A stretch of DNA of 64,000 nucleotides from Gammaproteobacteria bacterium (GCA_012103475.1 WLWS01000001.1:1104215-1168214); one strand, 5' to 3'. Counted from the stretch's first letter, positions 40,209 to 48,761 are shown. The notes: generated from the sequence alone by a model not told the origin. Program-made: numbers and translations.

Positions 40209-41432
40209 CTAGATAATTTTGCCTTTTCTAAGTGCTTCGATTTCCTCTTTTGATTTTCCGATAACATGCCGCAGTACCTGTTCTGTGTCTTCTCCAAGCA
40301 TTGGTGCGGCCTTTGAATAGTGTAGAGGAGTCTCTGAATACTTGATTGGGTTAGCGACTCCGCTGACTTTGCCGTTGACTGGGTGTTCGAGTTCGATTTT
40401 CATACCACGGTGTTGTACCTGTGGATCCTCGAAAACGTCTTCAATGGTATTAATGGGGCCACAGGGAACATCGACCTCCTTTAGCGATGTTATCCAGCCG
40501 CTACTGCTTCGGCTCGCCATAATCTTTTCCATTTCCGGAATCAGTTCATTTCGATTGGCATTTCTCAAGGGGTTGGTTTGAAAGCGTTGATCCTCTGATA
40601 GATCTGACCTATTTGCTTCTTTACAGAAGCGCTGAAACTGTCCGTCATTGCCGATAGCAAGAATGACAAAGCCGTCGCTGGTTTTAAAAGGCTGATAGGG
40701 TGCAAGATTCGGATGTTGTGCACCGCTGCGCTCCGGGCATTTACCACTGACAATGTAATTTGAGGCCTGGTTGGCGAGCCAGCTGACCTGAGTATCGAGC
40801 AGGGACATATCGATGTGTTGGCCCTGACCGCTTTGCTGGCGATGATAGAGAGCAGCTTGAATCGCAATCGTTGAATACATACCGGTGGTGAGATCAGCAA
40901 CGGCCACACCAACACGTTGCGGGCCGGCGCCGGGCTCGCCATCGGCGTTGCCGGTAATACTCATCAATCCACCCATGGCCTGAATCAGATAGTCGTAACC
41001 GGCCTGCCGGGCGCGCGGGCCGTCCTGTCCGAAGCCGGTGATGGAACAGTAGATAATATCCTCTTTTACTTTTTTAACATCGTCATAGCCAAGTCCTTTT
41101 TTAGACAGGCCACCGGTTTTGAAATTTTCAATGAATATATCTGAAACGCTTGCCAGCTCAAGTACCAGATCACGTCCCTCGGGCTTTGAAATATCCAATG
41201 TTAGTGAGTGTTTACATCTGTTAGTGCTCAGATAGTATGCAGCCTCACTTGTATCATTTCCGTTTTTATCCTTTAACCAGGGTGGTCCCCATTGACGCGT
41301 ATCATCACCGTAATCGGGGCGTTCTATTTTGATAACTTCAGCACCAAGATCGGCCAGCATCTGTGTGCACCAGGGCCCGGCAAGCACCCGACTCAGATCG
41401 AGGACACGAATACCGCTTAATGGACCGGCCAA
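40209..41432 (-). CDS. CaiB/BaiF family (type III) CoA-transferase, glutarate CoA-transferase-like
   Basis: This 407-residue type III CoA-transferase begins GIRVLDLSRVLAGPWCTQMLADLGAEVIK. The catalytic Asp is expected in QAGYDYLIQAMGG (near residue 168). The stretches DDTRQWGPPWLKDKNGNDTSE, NAHP-type AQHPNLAPYQPF and VDVPCGPINTIEDVFEDPQVQ closely match the succinyl-CoA:glutarate (dicarboxylate) CoA-transferase branch as I remember it. Such enzymes move CoA from succinyl-CoA to a dicarboxylate without ATP. It lies three bases after the IclR regulator on the same strand, and a fused hydroxyacyl-CoA dehydrogenase and thiolase are divergent. This suits dicarboxylate beta-oxidation. Confidence 0.9.
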   Translation of the reverse strand: MAGPLSGIRVLDLSRVLAGPWCTQMLADLGAEVIKIERPDYGDDTRQWGPPWLKDKNGNDTSEAAYYLSTNRCKHSLTLDISKPEGRDLVLELASVSDIFIENFKTGGLSKKGLGYDDVKKVKEDIIYCSITGFGQDGPRARQAGYDYLIQAMGGLMSITGNADGEPGAGPQRVGVAVADLTTGMYSTIAIQAALYHRQQSGQGQHIDMSLLDTQVSWLANQASNYIVSGKCPERSGAQHPNLAPYQPFKTSDGFVILAIGNDGQFQRFCKEANRSDLSEDQRFQTNPLRNANRNELIPEMEKIMASRSSSGWITSLKEVDVPCGPINTIEDVFEDPQVQHRGMKIELEHPVNGKVSGVANPIKYSETPLHYSKAAPMLGEDTEQVLRHVIGKSKEEIEALRKGKII

Positions 41433-41435
41433 GTG

Positions 41436-42278
41436 TTATTTCCCGAGAAAGCGGGAAATCTTCTCCCCGATATGGCGCAGACGTGGCCCGAATTCTTCTT
41501 CTAGACTGGCCACTGATATAGAGAAAGTCGGCCCGCCGCAACTCAGAGCCATGACCGTTTTACCATCATTGGAAACAAGAGGCACTGATACGGTTCGTGT
41601 GTCTTTGCGCCATTCCTGATCAACGAGACAAAAACCCCGCTCCTTAATCTGACTCTCGGCATCTTCAATTCGAGATCGTAGTTCAGGCCATTCTGTGTGG
41701 TAGGCGATGTCCAGTTGCTTATACATGTCCTGCCTGAGCTCCTCTGATAGGCCAGCCAGCCATGCACGACCGATAGCCGAACGAGCGATCTCAATCCGGG
41801 CTCCTATATCAAGACGTAGCGTTGTGGAAGAGTTGCCGCAACATTCATCGACGTAGACAATGCTGAGTCGATCGCGGGCGCCAAGTGCAACAGAGCAACC
41901 GCCACTATTTGCCAGCTCAGCCATCTGGTCGTGTGCGAGGTGACGAATCGCCAGACCGCTTAACAAAGGATAACCAAGTGATAAAATACCGGCACTCAGT
42001 TCGTACTTGCCATCAATATTGCTTTGCTGCAGATAACCCATTTCACTTAGTGTATAAGTGAGGCGTGTAATACTGGGTTTGGGAATATTGGTCAGTTCGG
42101 AAATTTCCTTGTTGCTCATGCGTCCGGTTTGCGACTGAAACGCTCGCAGAACTTCGAGGCCGCGGGCGAGGGCGGTAATGAATTTTCTGTCATCGCGTTC
42201 GCCTACACCATGGGATTCAAAATCCAGAACCAGTGGTTTGAGGGCAGCGCGTGGAAGGGCTTCGTGTAACTGTGACAT
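41436..42278 (-). CDS. IclR family transcriptional regulator
   Basis: From the ATG at 42278 (MSQLHEALPRAALKPL) the product is 280 residues; an open frame to 42386 adds a hydrophobic tail that looks non-coding. It has an N-terminal winged helix (RGLEVLRAFQSQTGRMSNKEISELTNIPKPSITRLTYTLSEMGYL) and a C-terminal IclR effector domain (SIVYVDECCGNSSTTLRLDIGARIEI). This resembles the PcaU/PobR/KdgR type. It is cotranscribed with the CoA-transferase and divergent from the hydroxyacyl-CoA dehydrogenase. It therefore probably controls both sides from the shared intergenic region. Confidence 0.92.
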   Translation of the reverse strand: MSQLHEALPRAALKPLVLDFESHGVGERDDRKFITALARGLEVLRAFQSQTGRMSNKEISELTNIPKPSITRLTYTLSEMGYLQQSNIDGKYELSAGILSLGYPLLSGLAIRHLAHDQMAELANSGGCSVALGARDRLSIVYVDECCGNSSTTLRLDIGARIEIARSAIGRAWLAGLSEELRQDMYKQLDIAYHTEWPELRSRIEDAESQIKERGFCLVDQEWRKDTRTVSVPLVSNDGKTVMALSCGGPTFSISVASLEEEFGPRLRHIGEKISRFLGK

Positions 42279-42337
42279 AAGGTGAGCATCTCTTGGCTTT
42301 GTAATCGGTTTAAGTATTTTACTTTTAAAGTCATTAG

Positions 42338-42383
42338 TTTCACAATAGCAAATAAATAATAAAAAATATTTCGCATAGTAAAA
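42338..42383. promoter_or_regulatory. Two degenerate operator-like repeats in the IclR/dehydrogenase intergenic region
   Basis: TTTCACAATAGCAAA (42338-42352) and TTTCGCATAGTAAAA (42369-42383) share the form TTTCrC(A)ATAGyAAA and are imperfect inverted repeats similar to TTTCGCATAGCGAAA-type IclR operators. They sit in a very AT-rich 129-base region between the divergent start codons, where the IclR protein would be expected to bind. This is an inspection-level call. Confidence 0.4.
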
Positions 42384-42407
42384 CAAAATTTAATTATTTG
42401 TTCATAA

Positions 42408-43937
42408 ATGAAAGATTTCGCCACACAAACAATCTCTATTGCCATCATCGGCGCCGGTGTCATGGGCCGTGGCATAGCTCAGATCGCGGCCACAGCTGGT
42501 ATTCCAGTCATTCTTCACGATCTCGATGCAAAGGTGGTCGCCGACGCGGTCTCTTTTATAGAGAAGATGCTCAATCGGGCCCATGAGAAAGGCCGCTTAA
42601 GCGCAGAACAACTTGAAAGCAGTAAGGCCTGCATACAGGCCTCCTCAGATTTGAAGAATTTATCTGACTGTGATCTGGTGATAGAAGCCATCATCGAAAA
42701 TATCGAGATTAAGCAGTCTTTGTTTAAAGAACTTGAAGACATCGTCAGTGAGGACTGTATTCTGGCGACCAACACCTCATCACTATCGGTTACTCATGTC
42801 GCGGCCAGCTGTGACAAGCCGGAGCGGGTAGCCGGTTTTCATTTCTTCAACCCGGTGCCGCTGATGAAACTGGTTGAAGTGATTGACGCCATTCGCACTT
42901 CCGCAGAAGTAGTCGAGCAATTAGAGGCATTGTGCAAACGGCTTGGACACACCCCGGTAGTTGTCGAAGATTCACCTGGCTTTCTGGTGAATCATGCGGG
43001 CCGCGCTCACATCACAGAAGGTCTGCGTATTCTTTATGAAAACATTTGCGATGCGCAGCTTGTGGATTCAGTGATGCGCGACTGCGTTAATTTTCGTATG
43101 GGTCCTTTTGAACTTATGGATCTGACGGGTCTTGATGTTACGTTTCCGGCATCAGAACAGGTTTACATGCAGTACTTTCAGGAAGCCAGAGTGCGACCCA
43201 CTCCGCTGCAACGGCGACGTTACATTGCCGGTTTGCTCGGTAGAAAAACCGGTGAAGGTTTTTATAAATATGAAGATGGTAATAAGCTGAGCGCTGCTGA
43301 AGCACAGGCACCGCAAATAAATCCTGAAAGTACTTTCTGGATACATCCTGAAATAAGCGATCTCGCCGATAAAATTGCGACAACACTGGCCGATTCAGAT
43401 ATTAGAATCGACAAAGGTCCAAGCCCGGCCGATGACAGTATTATCCTGCTTACCCCGCTTGGTCTGGATGCCACGACGTCTGCCGTAGAACATGATTTGC
43501 CTGCGCAAAGATGCGTTGCCGTTGATGCCTTGTTCATGACAGATAAACGCGTAACGCTTATGGCTAACCCGGCTCTGGACGAAAGTTGTATGCAGCAATG
43601 CTGGGCTGCTTTTGCAGAGAGCGGTCGTGCTGTATCGGTAATCAGAGATAGCGGTGGATTTGTTGCGCAACGGATTGTTGCCTGTATCGTCAATATTGCC
43701 TGCGAAATTGCGCAGCAGGGTATCGCCCGGCCTGCCGATATTGATACCGCCGCCCGCCTTGGACTCGGCTATCCACAGGGACCGCTGGCTCTCGGTGATG
43801 AGTGCGGAGCTGATCGAATATTAAGGATACTGGATAACCTGCAAACGGTTTATGGTGATCCGCGTTATCGACCCAGTCCCTGGCTGAAGCGAAGGGCACA
43901 GCTCAAACTGTCTCTGCTCAGCACAGAACAAGCCTGA
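42408..43937 (+). CDS. 3-hydroxyacyl-CoA dehydrogenase (PaaH-type, with two C-terminal domains)
   Basis: This 509-residue protein is of the PaaH/PaaC kind. It has an N-terminal NAD-binding domain (IAIIGAGVMGRGIAQIAATAG), the catalytic His in VAGFHFFNPVPLMKLVEV, and a first C-terminal domain (DSPGFLVNHAGRAHITEG). After a linker region a second C-terminal domain follows (DSGGFVAQRIVACIVNIACEIAQQG, then ARLGLGYPQGPLALGDECG). It oxidises 3-hydroxyacyl-CoA, for PaaH 3-hydroxyadipyl-CoA, to the 3-oxo form. The start at 42408 has no clear ribosome binding site. The thiolase gene follows 29 bases later, and the two should act in sequence. Confidence 0.92.
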   Translation: MKDFATQTISIAIIGAGVMGRGIAQIAATAGIPVILHDLDAKVVADAVSFIEKMLNRAHEKGRLSAEQLESSKACIQASSDLKNLSDCDLVIEAIIENIEIKQSLFKELEDIVSEDCILATNTSSLSVTHVAASCDKPERVAGFHFFNPVPLMKLVEVIDAIRTSAEVVEQLEALCKRLGHTPVVVEDSPGFLVNHAGRAHITEGLRILYENICDAQLVDSVMRDCVNFRMGPFELMDLTGLDVTFPASEQVYMQYFQEARVRPTPLQRRRYIAGLLGRKTGEGFYKYEDGNKLSAAEAQAPQINPESTFWIHPEISDLADKIATTLADSDIRIDKGPSPADDSIILLTPLGLDATTSAVEHDLPAQRCVAVDALFMTDKRVTLMANPALDESCMQQCWAAFAESGRAVSVIRDSGGFVAQRIVACIVNIACEIAQQGIARPADIDTAARLGLGYPQGPLALGDECGADRILRILDNLQTVYGDPRYRPSPWLKRRAQLKLSLLSTEQA

Positions 43938-43966
43938 CGTAATTAAGTAATTTGAGGAAACAAGTA

Positions 43967-45172
43967 ATGAATGAAGCGCACATATTTGACGGGATTAGAA
44001 CACCAATTGGCAGGCATGCCGGTGCCCTTTCAAAAATTCGTCCGGATGAATTGCTGGCGGCAACGATACGTGAACTCGTGTCTCGACACGATTTTGATCT
44101 GACACTGCTTGAAGATGTTATTTCTGGCGATTCGAACCAGGCAGGTGAAGATTGCCGCAACGTAGCCCGCAATGCCGGTTTGCTTGGTGGCTTACCTCTT
44201 TCTGTGGGAGGTATCACTGTTAATCGTCTTTGTGGTAGTGGCGCTGCCGCCGTGCTTGATGCTACTCGCGCAATCAAGTGCGAAGAAGGGCAGATGTTTA
44301 TCGCTGGCGGTGTGGAAAGCATGAGTCGCGCACCCTGGATAATGTCGAAAGCACAAAGCGCTTATGGCCGGGACCAGCAGATTCAGGATTCCACCATCGG
44401 CTGGCGTTTTCCTAACCCGCGTTTCTATAAAGAGTTTGGCAGCGAAACAATGCCGGAAACAGCGGATAATATTGCTAAAGAATTGAATATATCACGTGAA
44501 GACAGCGATATTTTCGCCTATGCCTCACAACAGAAATACGCGGCAGCAAAGACAGACGGATTTTATAAGGATGAAATACTCTCGCTTGAAACTCCGGGTA
44601 AAAGCCGCAAAGCGCCTCCGGTAATTGTCAGTGAAGATGAACACCCGCGGGCCGATACCACGCTGGAAAAATTAGCTTCTCTTCGTGCGCTCTATGAGAA
44701 TGGTGTGGTGACAGCCGGTAATGCCTCCGGCATAAACGACGGAGCGGTCGCTTTAATGCTGGGCAGTAGTTCACTCGGTGAGAAACTCGAAATGAAATCA
44801 AGAGGCCGCGTTGTAGCAGGCGCCATCGCCGGCGTAGAACCAAAGTTAATGGGTCTGGGTCCGGTACCGGCATCGCAAAAGGCGCTGCAAAGAGCCGGCA
44901 TCGCATTAAAGGACATTGATGTGATCGAAGTCAATGAAGCCTTTGCCACTCAGGTATTAGGGTGCCTGAAACAGCTTGGTCTTGGCTTTGATGATGAACG
45001 AGTCAACCCCAACGGGGGCGCCATTGCCATTGGTCACCCTCTGGGTGCTTCCGGAGCAAGACTGGTGCTCACCGCCTTGCGTCAGCTTGAAAGAACAGGC
45101 GGGCGTTATGCACTTGTTACTATGTGTATCGGCCTTGGGCAGGGCATAGCGGTCGTCATTGAAAAACTTTAA
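43967..45172 (+). CDS. Acetyl-CoA acyltransferase, 3-oxoadipyl-CoA thiolase-like
   Basis: From the ATG at 43967 (GAGGA upstream) the product is 401 residues; a TTG at 43952 is not preferred. It has the thiolase active-site Cys in TVNRLCGSGAAAVLDA (near residue 90), the His in NPNGGAIAIGHPLGASGARL and the second Cys in LVTMCIGLGQGIAVV. The sequences FDGIRTPIGRHAGALSKIRPDEL, NQAGEDCRNVARNA and QDSTIGWRFPNPRF closely resemble PcaF/PaaJ. Those enzymes split 3-oxoadipyl-CoA into succinyl-CoA and acetyl-CoA. With the dehydrogenase upstream and the dicarboxylate-type CoA-transferase it supports a dicarboxylate route. Confidence 0.92.
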   Translation: MNEAHIFDGIRTPIGRHAGALSKIRPDELLAATIRELVSRHDFDLTLLEDVISGDSNQAGEDCRNVARNAGLLGGLPLSVGGITVNRLCGSGAAAVLDATRAIKCEEGQMFIAGGVESMSRAPWIMSKAQSAYGRDQQIQDSTIGWRFPNPRFYKEFGSETMPETADNIAKELNISREDSDIFAYASQQKYAAAKTDGFYKDEILSLETPGKSRKAPPVIVSEDEHPRADTTLEKLASLRALYENGVVTAGNASGINDGAVALMLGSSSLGEKLEMKSRGRVVAGAIAGVEPKLMGLGPVPASQKALQRAGIALKDIDVIEVNEAFATQVLGCLKQLGLGFDDERVNPNGGAIAIGHPLGASGARLVLTALRQLERTGGRYALVTMCIGLGQGIAVVIEKL

Positions 45173-45204
45173 TAATAGTTAAGAGAAAACAGGAGACAGA
45201 TAGT

Positions 45205-46377
45205 ATGTTATCAAGCATAGATTCACTCAATGAATGGATTCGGAAGGGCTTTCTCGACATTAACACGGAGCTTGAAGAATACTATTACTCAAAGAATACT
45301 CTGCTTGTCGATGACGAAATAACAATAGCTCTGAAAAAATCACTGGTAGAAGAAGGTAAAGCCCTCATTGCCGCGATTCTCGACAACCCGGATGAAATTC
45401 CTGCTCATTATGAAGATCGTTTTTACCTGCTCGGTAATGTTGGTATGTACATGGCTGCCTGCCGGCGACACGAAGCTGACACACCATTGGAGAATGGTTA
45501 TTCACCCCTGACCGAAGCCTCAACGATATCTTTTCAGCTTGGTTCTGCACTGGGAGTTGCGCCCAGATTTATGGCGACCCATCTGGGTATATATAACCGT
45601 GCCGAAAATGGAGTTTACCGGACTTTCACCCATCTTAAAGATGAGTATGTTTTTATTGATTACAATACGCTCGGTACGTTGGCTTATAAGAAAGCCTCAG
45701 ACGCACTGGAACGCGCCATGCGGTTTGGAGTAACACATCCGCTCACTGCCTATCTTTTTAATGATGCGAAAACTGGGCTCGACGAGGTCTTGAAGTTTAA
45801 TGAGATACTCGATGAGAAGCTGGACGTGATGCGTTTCTTTTACAATGTCCGCCCCTACTACAAGCCTTATCGCATAGGCAGACGTGACTATCGCGGTGCC
45901 AATGCCGGTGATTTTGCTGCAGTAAATGAAATCGATTTGTTTACCGGTTTATGTTCAAGAGACGATCCTTTTTATCTTGATATTCTTATCGATAAAAAGG
46001 CCTACATGCCGCAGGATGAGCAAATTCGCCTGCAGGATTCGATTGGCAAGACCAGTTTTATGGATCTGTTTCTACGCGAACCCGATACGTCTCACACATT
46101 GCCTGAATTCAAGGCAAATCTGAAAAGTTTTCTTGATGTCTGCGAGATCCATGGGCGGGCTTACGCCTATCATCATGATGAACTGGTAAAAAAATATATT
46201 GAAGATCCGGCTATCAAACTACCAGAGACAAAAATGGATGACTTAACCGCCAGTGGACCACCTTTACCTGTGTTGTTGCGTAGTCTGGAAAAGATACGAG
46301 ATTTGAGATTGGCCGCTGATAGAGACGATATTCTGACTCGCTATGCCGATCTCAAAAAACTGAAGGGATTACTTTAA
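45205..46377 (+). CDS. PrnB-family (DUF1864) haem protein, tryptophan/indoleamine dioxygenase superfamily
   Basis: This 390-residue protein resembles the monodechloroaminopyrrolnitrin synthase PrnB family as I recall it. Visible landmarks are EDRFYLLGNVGMYMAACRRHE (residues 70-90), SPLTEASTISFQLGSALGVAPRF (100-122), RPYYKPYRIGRRDYRGANAGD (216-236) followed by NEIDLFTGLC, and EIHGRAYAYHHDELVKKYI (314-332). The last segment lies where the proximal haem His is placed in PrnB (His313 there); here His316 or His323/324 is the candidate. PrnB rearranges the indole ring of 7-chlorotryptophan. No other pyrrolnitrin gene is nearby. The gene sits 32 bases after the thiolase, so it belongs to the CoA-pathway operon. 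The substrate is unknown and the family call is from memory. Confidence 0.62.
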   Translation: MLSSIDSLNEWIRKGFLDINTELEEYYYSKNTLLVDDEITIALKKSLVEEGKALIAAILDNPDEIPAHYEDRFYLLGNVGMYMAACRRHEADTPLENGYSPLTEASTISFQLGSALGVAPRFMATHLGIYNRAENGVYRTFTHLKDEYVFIDYNTLGTLAYKKASDALERAMRFGVTHPLTAYLFNDAKTGLDEVLKFNEILDEKLDVMRFFYNVRPYYKPYRIGRRDYRGANAGDFAAVNEIDLFTGLCSRDDPFYLDILIDKKAYMPQDEQIRLQDSIGKTSFMDLFLREPDTSHTLPEFKANLKSFLDVCEIHGRAYAYHHDELVKKYIEDPAIKLPETKMDDLTASGPPLPVLLRSLEKIRDLRLAADRDDILTRYADLKKLKGLL

Positions 46378-47282
46378 GCAGTATTTTCTTTTTTGCTTTT
46401 TATATTGACCAGATAAATACCGACAGTGACCAGTAGCAAGGCAAGTCCAACGCCAAGGGTGAATTTTTCGTCGAGAAAAAATATACCGCAGAGCACACCA
46501 AAAAGCGGTGTAAAGAAAGTATAGGCAGACAATCTGGCGGTCGGGTAATGCGCTATCAGCCAGAACCAGGTCAGATAGCTGGCAAAGGCTACCAGTAAAC
46601 CCTGAAAAGCCAGACTGGCAATAATTAGCGGAGATAATTTACTGATACCGGCCTCACCGAATAACCAGGCCGCTGTCAGTAGCACTATTGAAGATACCAG
46701 CAGCTGATAATGAAGAGTTCGACTGGGCGCGATGTTCGCCAGTTTCGTCGCTCTGACCAGAACAGTAGTTGCCCCCCAGAATATCGCAGTGAAGACACAG
46801 GCAAGATCGCCAATCCATTCATTACCTGTGAGTACTGTAAAACCTTCTCCGAAAGCAACAACAATTCCACTGAATGCCAGTACCATACCGAAGACCTGCA
46901 AGCGATTGAGCGTTTCGTTGGGAATAAACCAGTGAATACCCAGTGCGACTACGAAGGGTGCCAGATAAACAAATATCACCGCCCGCGAGGCGCTGGTATA
47001 GCTCAGACCCCAGTACATAAAAATGAATTCAGCCGAAAACAGCAAACCGGCAATAATCCCGGGACCAAAAGTGGCGTCACCCTGAAATACTTTTATCTTA
47101 CGAAAGAACATCCAGAGACTGAGTGCAAGTGTCGCAATGACGGAACGGATACCCGCCTGTAAAATCGGTGACACACCTTCCAGTGCTACTTTGATGGTGA
47201 TCTGTTGAAAGCCCCACAAAAAGCACAATAGCAACATCAGACCAATGGCGAGAGAATCAAGATGATCGCGACGTGTAAACAA
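46374..47282 (-). CDS. DMT superfamily transporter (EamA family)
   Basis: This 302-residue inner-membrane protein has ten hydrophobic segments in two EamA repeats, starting LMLLLCFLWGFQQITIKVALEG and again near IGDLACVFTAIFWGATTVLVRAT. EamA proteins export or exchange amino acids, nucleosides and other metabolites; the substrate cannot be read from sequence. The gene is convergent with the PrnB-like gene, the stops overlapping by four bases. The tail ends with the Lys-rich KSKKE, which would be cytoplasmic. Confidence 0.9.
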   Translation of the reverse strand: MFTRRDHLDSLAIGLMLLLCFLWGFQQITIKVALEGVSPILQAGIRSVIATLALSLWMFFRKIKVFQGDATFGPGIIAGLLFSAEFIFMYWGLSYTSASRAVIFVYLAPFVVALGIHWFIPNETLNRLQVFGMVLAFSGIVVAFGEGFTVLTGNEWIGDLACVFTAIFWGATTVLVRATKLANIAPSRTLHYQLLVSSIVLLTAAWLFGEAGISKLSPLIIASLAFQGLLVAFASYLTWFWLIAHYPTARLSAYTFFTPLFGVLCGIFFLDEKFTLGVGLALLLVTVGIYLVNIKSKKENTA

Positions 47283-47311
47283 GATTGAAGTCCTGATTAT
47301 TCAGGCAGAGA

Positions 47312-47350
47312 GTTTAGCAGAGCTAAACGAGATCCCGGACGGGATCTCGT
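47312..47350. terminator. Two adjacent perfect inverted repeats between the EamA and ferredoxin genes
   Basis: GTTTAGC-AGA-GCTAAAC (47312-47328) is directly followed by, and shares bases with, ACGAGATCCCG-GA-CGGGATCTCGT (47327-47350), an 11-base arm on each side. They lie downstream of the ferredoxin stop (minus strand) and upstream of the EamA start. No T run follows on either strand. This is consistent with a structured terminator or attenuator, or with a protein-binding palindrome. The two hairpins cannot form fully together because two bases are shared. Confidence 0.5.
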
Positions 47351-47364
47351 CGCAGGGAAGTGAT

Positions 47365-47688
47365 TTAATACTGAGATTCCGGCGTGCGCACCACCATACC
47401 ATCGAGGTCGTCGCTTATTTTTACCTGGCAACTCAGACGACTGGAGTTTTCAACAAAGCCCATCGCAAATTCCAGCATTTCATTTTCCATATCCGAAGGT
47501 GCTTCAGTTTTTGCATACCAGTCAGCATCAAGCTGGACGTGGCAGGTTGCGCAAGAACAGGCGCCGCCACATTCGGCAACAATACCCGGGATACCGTTAT
47601 TCACAGCGGCCTGCATAATGGTCAGACCACTATCTGCTTCAACATCATGTTCGGTGCCGTTGTGTTCGATAAATTTAATTTTGGCCAT
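47365..47688 (-). CDS. [2Fe-2S] ferredoxin (adrenodoxin/putidaredoxin type)
   Basis: This 107-residue electron carrier has the cluster Cys pattern in VAECGGACSCATCHVQL (C-x5-C-x2-C, counting from the first Cys) and the fourth Cys in SRLSCQVKI near residue 87. The acidic helix region with LDADWYAKTEAPSDMENEMLEF is typical of adrenodoxin-type ferredoxins that serve cytochromes P450 or ring-hydroxylating systems. No P450 or oxygenase subunit is beside it. A matching NADH-dependent ferredoxin reductase is encoded at 59635. The gene is monocistronic, with a promoter expected in 47689-47783. Confidence 0.93.
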   Translation of the reverse strand: MAKIKFIEHNGTEHDVEADSGLTIMQAAVNNGIPGIVAECGGACSCATCHVQLDADWYAKTEAPSDMENEMLEFAMGFVENSSRLSCQVKISDDLDGMVVRTPESQY

Positions 47689-47783
47689 TTACATCCTTCT
47701 CCCAAATAATTATTTCAATAGCTGCTGTTCACAAAGCGGCGAATTATAAGGTGTATCGGCCGCTGATTAAACCAGAGACTGGT

Positions 47784-48761
47784 TTAAATGCTGAGAATTA
47801 TTTTTCCTATATGCTCACTGGATTCCATCATCTGATGAGCTTTTTCGGCTTCGGCAAGCGGAAAAACCCTGTGAATCACTGGTTTTATACTGTCAGATTC
47901 AAATAGTGGCCAGACCTTCTCACGGAGATTTCCGGCAATTTCGGCCTTGAAGGAGACCGGTCTCGGTCTCAGAGTAGAGCCAGTCAGAGTCAGTCGTTTA
48001 CGCATTATTTGACTGAAATCCACTTCCGCCTTGAAGCCTTGCAGGCCGGCGATGATAACAATACGGCCATCTTCCGCGGCAAGACTGATATCCCGTTCAA
48101 TATATGGCCCGGCTACCATATCCAGAATCACATTCACGCCGCGCTCCCCGCTCAGATTCATGCATACCTCAACAAAGTCCTCTTCACGATAGTTTATTGC
48201 TCTGTACGCACCTAATTCTTCACAAACACGGCATTTTTCTGCGCTACCGGCAGTAACATAGACTCTGGCTCCGAATTCCCGGGCCAGCTGAATTGCGCTG
48301 GTGCCGATACCACTGCTGCCACCATGTATGAGAATACTCTCATCTGATTTGAGGCCAGCGCGATCAAAGACATTGCTCCACACCGTAAAGAAAGTCTCTG
48401 GAATGGCGGCCGACTCAATATGACTGAAGTCTTGTGGCAGTGGTAAACACAGTGCAGCTTCAGCCATACAGTATTCGGCGTAGCCGCCGCCACTGACCAG
48501 AGCACAGACCTGTTCACCCCTGGCTGGCCATTCGACACCTTCTCCGGTTTCAATGACTTCGCCGGCAATTTCCAGTCCGGGTATATCAGAAGCGCCTGGC
48601 GGCGGAGGGTAGTAACCGGCACGTTGGGCGACATCGGGGCGGTTGACTCCGGCAGCGCTGACTTTTATGAGTACCTGTCCCGCAGCAACCTCAGGTCGTT
48701 CTCTTTCTTCCAGACGCAAAACCTCTGGGCCACCGGCTTCAGTAATATTAATGTATTTCAT
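47784..48761 (-). CDS. NAD(P)H-quinone oxidoreductase (PIG3 family, zeta-crystallin-like)
   Basis: This 325-residue medium-chain reductase has GVNRPDVAQRAGYYPPPPGAS near the N-terminus and GLEIAGEVIETGEG. The NADPH-binding motif is in ILIHGGSSGIGTSAIQLAREFGARVYVTAGS (near residue 143). This matches the PIG3/TP53I3 quinone oxidoreductase subfamily, which lacks zinc. It reduces quinones or other enones and may protect against electrophiles. It is divergent from the parvulin gene, with starts about 85 bases apart. The length is normal. Confidence 0.9.
   Translation of the reverse strand: MKYINITEAGGPEVLRLEERERPEVAAGQVLIKVSAAGVNRPDVAQRAGYYPPPPGASDIPGLEIAGEVIETGEGVEWPARGEQVCALVSGGGYAEYCMAEAALCLPLPQDFSHIESAAIPETFFTVWSNVFDRAGLKSDESILIHGGSSGIGTSAIQLAREFGARVYVTAGSAEKCRVCEELGAYRAINYREEDFVEVCMNLSGERGVNVILDMVAGPYIERDISLAAEDGRIVIIAGLQGFKAEVDFSQIMRKRLTLTGSTLRPRPVSFKAEIAGNLREKVWPLFESDSIKPVIHRVFPLAEAEKAHQMMESSEHIGKIILSI

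Noticed and set aside
44485..44500. TCACGTGA resembling the core of parS
   Set aside because: Only the central eight bases match, it lies in the middle of the thiolase gene, and the flanks do not fit.
45205..46377. True tryptophan 2,3-dioxygenase feeding kynureninase
   Set aside because: The protein lacks the TDO-specific sequence pattern as I know it and lies 20 kb from kynU in a separate CoA-pathway operon.
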